Of a stretch of DNA of 9,724 bases, positions 1 to 4,777 are shown piece by piece. This stretch comes from an uncultured Prevotellaceae bacterium. Lineage in GTDB: Bacteria > Bacteroidota > Bacteroidia > Bacteroidales > Bacteroidaceae. How positions within the stretch are numbered: the first letter of the stretch is position 1; every line of letters starts with the position of its first letter. The position numbers and the translations under genes are program-made. The stretch is from assembly GCA_937891085.1 (NCBI GenBank), contig CALAEY010000026.1:1-9724 (forward strand), given 5' to 3'. The notes under the pieces are model-generated. The model did not search any database. It was given only the letters and a program-made list of their open reading frames with translations, and was not told where the DNA came from.

Positions 1-1329
1 CACGTCGCGGCTCTTAGTGATGCTTCCGCTGGCTGAGTCACCCTCAGTGATGAAGATGCATGAGGCCTCTTCTTCAGGTTTTCCTTTACCATCATTAAGG
101 TGGAACCTACAGTCACGCAGCTTGCGGTTGTGCAGGTTAGCTTTCTTTGAGCGCTCACGAGCCAGTTTTGTCACTCCAGCGATGGCTTTACGCTCACGTT
201 CTGAATCCTGTATCTTTTGCAGCAGTGTTTCTGCCACCAGAGGATTCTTGTGCAGGAAGTTGTCCACCTCTAGTTTGATGAAGTCGCCCACGTATTTGTT
301 TACGCTTACGCCACTCAGGGCGAAAGGCTGTCCATGCTTGTCTTTTTCAGGAGCCATGTAGAGCGAGCCAAGCTTGATCTTGGTTTGGCTCTCGAACATC
401 GGTTCAATTACCTTGATGGCAATAGAGGCCACCATACCGTTGCGCACGTCTTGCACATCGAAGTTCTTTCCGAAGAACTCCTTGATGGTGCGGGCAATGT
501 GCTCTTTGAAGGCGCTCTGGTGCGTTCCGCCTTGCGAGGTGTGCTGACCGTTGACGAAGGAGTAATACTCGTCGCCATACTGAGCCGTGTGGGTGAAGGC
601 GATCTCTATGTCCTTGCCTTTCAGGTGAACGATAGGATAGAGGCCTGACTCCGTCATGCGGTCATTCAGAAGATCTTCCAATCCGTTACGGCTGATGATG
701 CGATGTCCGTTATAGTAAATCGCCAAGTTGGTGTTCAGGTAGGTGTAGTTGCGCAGGCGAGTCTCAACAAACTCATTCTGGAAGGAATAGTTGGCAAACA
801 TACTCTCATCAGGTTCGAAGCAAATATAAGTGCCGTTTTCTTCTTCAGTGCTGCCAGTCTCGTCGCTTACTAACTTACCTTGTGAGAATTTCACCTCACG
901 GTACTGTCCGTCTCTGTGGCTGCGGGCAGTGAAATGGATGCTCAGTGCATTCACAGCCTTCAGACCTACACCATTCAATCCTACGCTGGCGATATAGGTG
1001 TCGTTGTCGAACTTACCGCCTGTGTTCAGCTTAGAAACCACATCGGTGAGTTTTCCCAAAGGAATACCACGACCATAGTCGCGTACCTCTGCCACCTTAT
1101 TATCTATGATGTTCACATCAATGCGCTTGCCAAAACCCTCGTTGAACTCATCGATACTGTTGTCGATAGTCTCCTTCAGCAGCACATAGATACCATCGTC
1201 ATCTTGTGAACCGTCACCTAAACGTCCGATATACATACCAGCACGCAGGCGGATATGTTCCATATCGTCCACATGGCGGATGTTATCTTCGTTATATGTC
1301 TGGCTATTTATTATCTCCTCTGGCCTCAT
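1..1329 (-). CDS. parE: DNA topoisomerase IV subunit B, N-terminal 443 residues (cut by window edge)
   Basis: ATPase subunit of topoisomerase IV, the cytoplasmic type IIA enzyme that decatenates chromosomes together with ParC. Translating from the ATG at 1329 gives an open frame through base 1, so the C-terminus lies outside the window. GHKL ATPase landmarks are in order: N-box KETIDNSIDE (residues 52-61, E53 and N57), DYGRGIP (84-90), the glycine-rich lid GGKFDNDTYIASVGLNGVG (104-122), QGGTH (266-270) and the transducer QTK loop (315-317). The TOPRIM signature EGDSASGSITKSRD (429-442) supplies the metal-binding Glu429. The Ser-Gly-Ser-Ile form after EGDSA, instead of the EGDSAGG of GyrB, is why I call ParE and not gyrase; this rests on recalled family patterns. 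The start sits 19 bp after the acetyltransferase stop, with no promoter between them, so co-transcription is likely. parC is not visible. Confidence 0.93.
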   Translation of the reverse strand, partial: MRPEEIINSQTYNEDNIRHVDDMEHIRLRAGMYIGRLGDGSQDDDGIYVLLKETIDNSIDEFNEGFGKRIDVNIIDNKVAEVRDYGRGIPLGKLTDVVSKLNTGGKFDNDTYIASVGLNGVGLKAVNALSIHFTARSHRDGQYREVKFSQGKLVSDETGSTEEENGTYICFEPDESMFANYSFQNEFVETRLRNYTYLNTNLAIYYNGHRIISRNGLEDLLNDRMTESGLYPIVHLKGKDIEIAFTHTAQYGDEYYSFVNGQHTSQGGTHQSAFKEHIARTIKEFFGKNFDVQDVRNGMVASIAIKVIEPMFESQTKIKLGSLYMAPEKDKHGQPFALSGVSVNKYVGDFIKLEVDNFLHKNPLVAETLLQKIQDSERERKAIAGVTKLARERSKKANLHNRKLRDCRFHLNDGKGKPEEEASCIFITEGDSASGSITKSRDV

Positions 1330-1361
1330 AATTCTTAATTGTCAATTGTCAATCTTCAATT
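1327..1361 (-). repeat. Five-unit 7-bp tandem repeat across a stop/start junction
   Basis: Read on the minus strand the units are AATTGAA, GATTGAC, AATTGAC, AATTAAG and AATTATG, in register with no gaps. The TGA stop of the acetyltransferase falls in units 2-3, and the ATG of parE is the end of unit 5. The repeat fills the entire 19-bp gap between the two genes. Similar AATTGAC strings are, from memory, common between genes in Bacteroides and Prevotella; I cannot check this here. It may be a simple-sequence spacer; no function is shown. Confidence 0.75.
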
Positions 1362-2494
1362 GCTTTGATGAAACATCTTCTGCGCTTATGAATCTCATGT
1401 CCGAAGTAGTCCCACTGTGCCTGGACTTTGTCGTTCATTTCCAGTTCTGGGTTACTCTCAGCGTATGTGAAGCCCAGCTTATAGTACGTAGGAATCAAAT
1501 CATAGAACAGCAGTGCATTCACGCCCTTGTTCTGATATTCTGGCTTCACGGCTACCAGGAGCAGATCCAGGCATTTGCCGTATTTCTTCAGATAGAGCAC
1601 TTTGGCCAGATGCCACCATCCGAAGGGGAAGAGCTTGCCTTTGGCTTTCTGCAGTGCTTCTGAAAGCGATGGCATGGAGATACCCACACCAACCAACTTC
1701 TGCTCAGCATCAGTGATCAGTGTCACCATGCGCAGGTCCACGATGGGCAAGAACATGTCTATGTATTGGTTGATCTGCTTTGGTGATAAGGCTGAATACC
1801 CGTAGAGAGGGGCGTATGCCTCGTTCATCAAGTCGAAGATGGCCTGTCCGTAGTCTTCCTTGATTTTCTTTGCAGACGAATATTTTTTGATGCTCAGATT
1901 GTAGCGCTTCATGATCATTTCTGAGATGCGGCGATGCTTGTCGGGCACCTGTCCACCTTCTGGAACGAAAAGCTTCAGCTCTATCCAGTCTGCATCTTTT
2001 TCAAATCCCATACGCTCCATGTGTTGTGGGTAGTAAGGGAAGTTGTAGGTAGTAGCCATAGTGCTAAGCTGGTCGAAACCTTCTATGAGCATACCCTCTG
2101 CATCGAAGTCGGTAAATCCCAGCGGTCCTTGGATGTGCGTCATGCCACGCTCTTTTCCCCAGTCTTCCACCGCCTTGATAAGAGCGACGCTCACTTCTGG
2201 GTCGTCTATGAAGTCTATCCATCCGAAGCGCACATGCTTCATGCCCCATGTCTCATTGGCCTTCTTGTTGAGGATAGCAGCTACGCGGCCTACCAGCTTA
2301 CCTTCTTTATATGCCAAGAAATAGTCGGCTTCGCAGAAGTCGAAGGCTCCGTTCTTTTTCTTGTCGAATGTATTGAGCATGTCCTCATAGAGGTCGGGCA
2401 CAGAATAAGGGTTCTCCTTATACATCTCATAATTCAAGCGGATGAATTTCTTCAATTCACTCTTATTGGAAACTTTTTTTATTGTTACAGCCAT
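1349..2494 (-). CDS. GNAT-fold acetyltransferase-like protein, 381 aa
   Basis: Probable cytoplasmic acyltransferase of unknown substrate. The C-terminal half carries a GNAT motif A at about residues 311-329: a beta strand LLLVAV, then the acetyl-CoA loop KPEYQNKGVNALL (Q-x-x-G). An N-terminal stretch, FLAYKEGKLVGRVAAILN (about 59-76), looks like the strand-turn-strand of a second, degenerate GNAT core, so the protein may be a tandem-GNAT architecture. Between them lies a conserved-looking segment QGPLGFTDFDAEGMLIEGF (about 122-140). There is no signal peptide or membrane segment. I chose the ATG at 2494, preceded by AGGAAT. A longer frame starting with TTG at 2515 is excluded because that TTG lies inside the -7 box of the promoter at 2513-2544. 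The gene ends 19 bp before parE. I recall similar proteins of this length annotated only as acetyltransferase or hypothetical in Bacteroidetes. The fold call is fairly sure; activity is inference. Confidence 0.8.
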   Translation of the reverse strand: MAVTIKKVSNKSELKKFIRLNYEMYKENPYSVPDLYEDMLNTFDKKKNGAFDFCEADYFLAYKEGKLVGRVAAILNKKANETWGMKHVRFGWIDFIDDPEVSVALIKAVEDWGKERGMTHIQGPLGFTDFDAEGMLIEGFDQLSTMATTYNFPYYPQHMERMGFEKDADWIELKLFVPEGGQVPDKHRRISEMIMKRYNLSIKKYSSAKKIKEDYGQAIFDLMNEAYAPLYGYSALSPKQINQYIDMFLPIVDLRMVTLITDAEQKLVGVGISMPSLSEALQKAKGKLFPFGWWHLAKVLYLKKYGKCLDLLLVAVKPEYQNKGVNALLFYDLIPTYYKLGFTYAESNPELEMNDKVQAQWDYFGHEIHKRRRCFIKAIED

Positions 2495-2505
2495 ATCATT
2501 CCTAA

Positions 2506-2544
2506 TTTGCGACAAAGATAATTTTATTTTCGCAATTTCGCAAA
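2506..2544. repeat. Repeated TTGCGA half-sites in and around the promoter
   Basis: On the plus strand TTTCGCAA occurs twice back to back (2528-2535 and 2536-2543), filling most of the spacer between the -33 and -7 boxes. TTTGCGA at 2506-2512, downstream of the -7 box, is the exact inverse of TCGCAAA at 2538-2544. The promoter is therefore bracketed by a perfect 7-bp inverted repeat and contains an 8-bp direct repeat. This could be an operator; it could also be chance in AT-rich DNA. Confidence 0.5.
2513..2544 (-). promoter_or_regulatory. Bacteroidetes-type promoter for the acetyltransferase gene
   Basis: On the minus strand a TTTG (-33 box, 2541-2544) is followed after exactly 20 bp by TATCTTTG (-7 box, 2513-2520). 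This matches the published Bacteroides consensus TTTG / TAnnTTTG and its usual spacing. Transcription would start about 5-8 bp further on, leaving a leader of only about 10-15 nt before the ATG at 2494. The -33 box begins 4 bp beyond the antiporter stop codon, so the acetyltransferase and parE can be transcribed independently of the antiporter. Confidence 0.72.
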
Positions 2545-2548
2545 TTGA

Positions 2549-3505
2549 TTACTGCTGTAGAATCAAATAGATGGTATATGCCACGTAGCATGCCACCATA
2601 AAGGCTCCTTCCCAGCGTGTGATGGTGCGTTTTCTGATGAAGAAAGCCACTATCCACAGCAGCAGGCTGGAAGCTATCAGTACCAGCAAGTCCAGCGTAG
2701 TGATGCCTGCAGGGTGTAGGGGCGAGATAGTAGCGGTGCAGCCCAATACGAAGAAGATATTAAACAGATTACTACCTATGGCATTGCCAATGGCCATTTC
2801 TGGGTTTTTCTTCAGTGCTGCAACAATAGAGGTGGCCAGTTCTGGCAGTGAGGTGCCTGCAGCTACCAATGTCAAGCCTATGATGCTCTCATTTACGCCT
2901 AAGCTGCGGGCAATGCTAGAGGCCCCATCTACAAACAGGTTTCCGCCAAATACCAGCATGGCCAGACCGCCCAGAATCCAAAGTAAAGCCTTCCAGAGTG
3001 GCATGGGTTGTATGACTTCCTCTGGTTCTGTGGCTTGGTCCTTGTGGGCTATGGCAAACGTATAGCTGATGAAGATGGCAAAGAATCCTAGCAAAAGCAA
3101 ACCGTCTGCACGACTAATCACATCAAGCGGACTTCTATCAAGCAGTATGTCACAACTACAGAAAAACAGAGCGAGAGAAGCCAAGATGCAAAGGGGAATC
3201 TCGTGTATCAGTGTGTTTCGAGTCACCACAATAGGAGCCACAATAGAGGTACATCCTACTATCATGAGCGTATTGAAGACGTTGCTACCTACCACATTAC
3301 CAATGGCAATATCCGCACTTCCTTTCAGTGCAGATGATACAGACACCGTGAGTTCTGGAGCAGAAGTTCCGAAGGCTATAATCGTAAGGCCAATCACGAT
3401 GTCTGAGATCTTAAAACGCTTAGCCAGTGCAGCTCCACCGTCTGTCAAGCCATTGGCTCCTAAAAGGATAAGGAGCAGTCCACCTATTAAATATATTATG
3501 CTCAT
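2549..3505 (-). CDS. yrbG: Calcium/sodium antiporter (CaCA family, YrbG type), 318 aa
   Basis: Inner-membrane cation exchanger expected to extrude Ca2+ using the Na+ gradient. The protein shows the duplicated alpha-repeat structure of the CaCA family: GTSAPE (residues 46-51) with GNVVGSNVFN (69-78) in the first half, and GTSLPE (217-222) with GNAIGSNLFN (240-249) in the second. Glu51 and Glu222 match the paired ion-binding glutamates of NCX exchangers. About ten hydrophobic helices are visible, with a short charged linker (HKDQATEPEE, about 154-163) between the two halves, as expected for opposite-topology repeats. The length is typical of bacterial members. I chose the ATG at 3505 because the protein then begins at the first helix (MSIIYLIGG); the TTG start at 3535 would lie in the putative -7 box and add ten unrelated residues. 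It is flanked upstream by a 300-bp spacer and appears to be its own unit. Actual ion specificity is inferred from the family. Confidence 0.92.
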   Translation of the reverse strand: MSIIYLIGGLLLILLGANGLTDGGAALAKRFKISDIVIGLTIIAFGTSAPELTVSVSSALKGSADIAIGNVVGSNVFNTLMIVGCTSIVAPIVVTRNTLIHEIPLCILASLALFFCSCDILLDRSPLDVISRADGLLLLGFFAIFISYTFAIAHKDQATEPEEVIQPMPLWKALLWILGGLAMLVFGGNLFVDGASSIARSLGVNESIIGLTLVAAGTSLPELATSIVAALKKNPEMAIGNAIGSNLFNIFFVLGCTATISPLHPAGITTLDLLVLIASSLLLWIVAFFIRKRTITRWEGAFMVACYVAYTIYLILQQ

Positions 3506-3532
3506 GATGATACGTTTATTCTGATGACGCTG

Positions 3533-3540
3533 CAAAATTA
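3533..3540 (-). promoter_or_regulatory. Putative -7 box for the antiporter gene
   Basis: The minus strand reads TAATTTTG, a full match to the TAnnTTTG box, 27 bp upstream of the ATG at 3505. No TTTG lies about 20 bp further upstream; the expected -33 position (near 3561-3564) reads GTAT and falls inside the palindrome at 3554-3574. The promoter is therefore either weak, activator-dependent or miscalled. Confidence 0.45.
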
Positions 3541-3553
3541 ATTATTATCTTTC

Positions 3554-3574
3554 AATTATCATACTTTGATAATT
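3554..3574. repeat. Perfect 8-bp inverted repeat upstream of the antiporter
   Basis: AATTATCA (3554-3561) and TGATAATT (3567-3574) are exact reverse complements separated by TACTT. The 21-bp dyad is centred about 24 bp upstream of the putative -7 box, covering the region of the missing -33 element. Its size and symmetry suit a dimeric regulator's binding site; its AT-rich stem is too weak to be a good terminator. Confidence 0.55.
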
Positions 3575-3606
3575 ATAAAAAGCTTCAATGCTCAAAAAGC
3601 GGAGTC

Positions 3607-3639
3607 ACAACGGAGGAACAACGGACTTACAACGGAGGA
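3607..3639 (+). repeat. Three-copy 11-bp tandem repeat (ACAACGGAGGA type)
   Basis: The copies are ACAACGGAGGA (3607-3617), ACAACGGACTT (3618-3628) and ACAACGGAGGA (3629-3639); the first eight bases are identical in all three and the period is exact. The array ends immediately before an ATG at 3640. I recall CCGTTGTTCCTCCG-type strings recurring in Prevotella and Bacteroides intergenic regions, but cannot verify it here. No role is evident. Confidence 0.7.
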
Positions 3640-3723
3640 ATGTTGGTCTCACGGTCTCATGCTGCTGTTCACATAAAAATGGCTGCCAAGCGAAAGCCTG
3701 CACGTCGTCGTCCTAACCAGTGA
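3640..3723 (+). other. Doubtful 27-codon basic ORF (possible small gene or remnant)
   Basis: The ATG at 3640 opens a 27-residue frame ending at TGA 3721-3723. Its last 14 residues, MAAKRKPARRRPNQ, are strongly basic, with three successive CGT arginine codons, which is unlike random AT-rich spacer. A GGAGG lies upstream but only 1 nt before the ATG, too close for a normal ribosome site; an internal ATG at 3679 has no such site. Just past the stop a different frame reads FGVKKRAMA and stops at 3759-3761, so this could be the frameshifted tail of a decayed gene for a basic nucleic-acid-binding protein. It is the only plus-strand candidate in the window. I recognise no family and consider it more likely non-functional than real. 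Confidence 0.15.
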
Positions 3724-3794
3724 AGCTGTCCTTTGGGGTCAAGAAGCGTGCTATGGCTTAATCAGGAGAAAAAGCAATTGACAGGTTATAAATA

Positions 3795-3826
3795 AGAAAA
3801 AGAGGAGTTAAACCTCCTCTTTTTCT
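3795..3826 (-). terminator. Rho-independent terminator of the SusC/D-type operon
   Basis: A perfect 13-bp stem (3795-3807 paired with 3814-3826) closes a 6-nt loop. On the minus strand the 3' arm is CTCCTCTTTTTCT followed by TATTT, giving the required U-rich run. It lies 22 bp past the stop codon of the third operon gene. Because the arms are A-rich on one side and T-rich on the other, the plus strand also ends in a T run, so the element should stop transcription from both directions. Confidence 0.88.
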
Positions 3827-3848
3827 CTAAATTAATAGTAATCTATAT

Positions 3849-4748
3849 TTACCAACCCCATTCACCAGCCAGATCAACGCCTGGGAAAGCAAGGTAGCAA
3901 GGATAACCGTTACCCCAGCCACCAACACCGTCCATATACCAGTATGGGTCAATCTGGAAGAACAGGATGTTGCCTTCGTCATCGAACTCTGCATAACTGC
4001 CGGCATTAGAACCGCCCTTCACTGAAGGCATGTAGGCCTTGATCTCAGCACCATAGGAAGAAGAAATGGTGTTGATGTAGAAGAACTGATCCCAAGTCAC
4101 GCGACCATTTTTAGCCAGCGTGAACACGGCCAAGTATTTGTTGTAGGTACCCACGATGCTACCGTCGGCCAGCACTTTGTCTTCGGTGTAAGGATTAGTG
4201 CAGCGGTACTGGGTTGGGTCATCATCCTTCTGCTGAATCACCACTTTATCGGCAAACCCATACCAGAAGCCGTCTAACCACTGGCCAGTGCCAATTGTGT
4301 TCCACTTCACGATGTTGATGATTACGCCATAGACACCCACTTCACCTTCCTTGTATGGGTTCACTACAGCGTCATCCAGTGAAATCTGCATGGCGAGATC
4401 AGTGCCCGTAGGAGCGGACGCGCTTACGCCGATGGTAATGGTAGCCTCCGTCTCACCAGCGGCGAAAGACACGCTGGAGGGAATCTGGAAGGCAGTTAAT
4501 TCATTCTCATCTACATTGATTGTATAGGTAGCAGCATCCGTAGCCGTACGGGTCAGCACCACGTCAAAGCTCGGGTCACTTGGATCCACCTCGATAGAAG
4601 AGGCATTGCTGCTTGCAAAGCGCACCTCTGGGCAGCCGGCAGCCACTTGTGGGCCTACCTCATAGTCATCATCATCATCGCTACAAGAACTAACAAAGAA
4701 GCTCATCATAGCGAGACCTGCCATCAAAAATATTTTGTTAATTTTCAT
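3849..4748 (-). CDS. Surface lipoprotein of unknown function, third gene of a SusC/D operon, 299 aa
   Basis: Not recognised as a named family. The N-terminus is a lipoprotein signal: MKIN, a hydrophobic core, then lipobox VSSC with Cys22 as the lipidation site. SDDDDD follows directly, an acidic run like the surface-export signals of Bacteroidetes lipoproteins, so it should face outward. Residues about 40-147 resemble a Calx-beta-like beta sandwich (PEVRFASS, SFDVVLTRT, then SVSFAAGETEATITIGV). A second part, about 150-299, begins GTGQWLDGFWYG and contains an RCTNPY motif (182-187) of a type I recall in other Bacteroides lipoproteins. Its end is rich in Trp and Tyr (DPYWYMDGVGGWGNGYP and a terminal EWGW). 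The gene lies 29 bp after susD and just before the terminator, the place of SusE/SusF-like or other accessory binding proteins. A role in binding the operon's substrate at the surface is inference; no catalytic motif is seen. Confidence 0.85.
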   Translation of the reverse strand: MKINKIFLMAGLAMMSFFVSSCSDDDDDYEVGPQVAAGCPEVRFASSNASSIEVDPSDPSFDVVLTRTATDAATYTINVDENELTAFQIPSSVSFAAGETEATITIGVSASAPTGTDLAMQISLDDAVVNPYKEGEVGVYGVIINIVKWNTIGTGQWLDGFWYGFADKVVIQQKDDDPTQYRCTNPYTEDKVLADGSIVGTYNKYLAVFTLAKNGRVTWDQFFYINTISSSYGAEIKAYMPSVKGGSNAGSYAEFDDEGNILFFQIDPYWYMDGVGGWGNGYPCYLAFPGVDLAGEWGW

Positions 4749-4777
4749 AATTCAAGAATTTTAAATGGTTCTGTTTG

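Larger units (their letters stand above)
3541..3848. other. Intergenic region between the SusC/D-type operon and the antiporter
   Basis: This 308-bp stretch has no convincing gene. From the antiporter side it contains the 8-bp inverted repeat (3554-3574), an 11-bp triplicated repeat (3607-3639), a doublet of GGTCTCA (3645-3651 and 3653-3659), a 27-codon plus-strand ORF of doubtful reality (3640-3723), and the operon terminator (3795-3826). I find no tRNA, recognisable riboswitch or transposase remnant. Confidence 0.7.

Noticed and set aside
1..1329. Gyrase subunit B as the identity of the truncated topoisomerase
   Set aside because: The TOPRIM motif is EGDSASGSITKSRD, the ParE-like form I know from Bacteroidetes, and not EGDSAGG as in GyrB.
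1280..1663. Plus-strand open frame of 127 codons, with similar plus-strand frames across 1-1209 and 1934-2521
   Set aside because: They lie antisense to parE and the acetyltransferase, whose minus-strand products show clear motifs; the plus-strand translations show no domain, signal or start context.
2495..2515. TTG start at 2515 extending the acetyltransferase by seven residues
   Set aside because: The TTG is part of the -7 promoter box, so it would not be transcribed; the ATG at 2494 has AGGAAT upstream.
3506..3535. TTG start at 3535 extending the antiporter by ten residues
   Set aside because: It overlaps the putative -7 box, and the added polar residues precede a first helix that already begins properly at the ATG at 3505.
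3634..3642. GGAGG as a ribosome site for the ATG at 3640
   Set aside because: Only one base separates it from the ATG, and GGAGG is part of an 11-bp repeat; strong Shine-Dalgarno sites are also unusual in this phylum.
3607..3659. CRISPR-like array formed by the 11-bp repeats and the GGTCTCA doublet
   Set aside because: Units are far too short and contiguous, there are no spacers, and no cas genes are present.
4749..4760. AATTC-AA-GAATT inverted repeat before the third lipoprotein
   Set aside because: A 5-bp arm in AT-rich DNA with a 2-nt loop cannot form a useful hairpin and is expected by chance.
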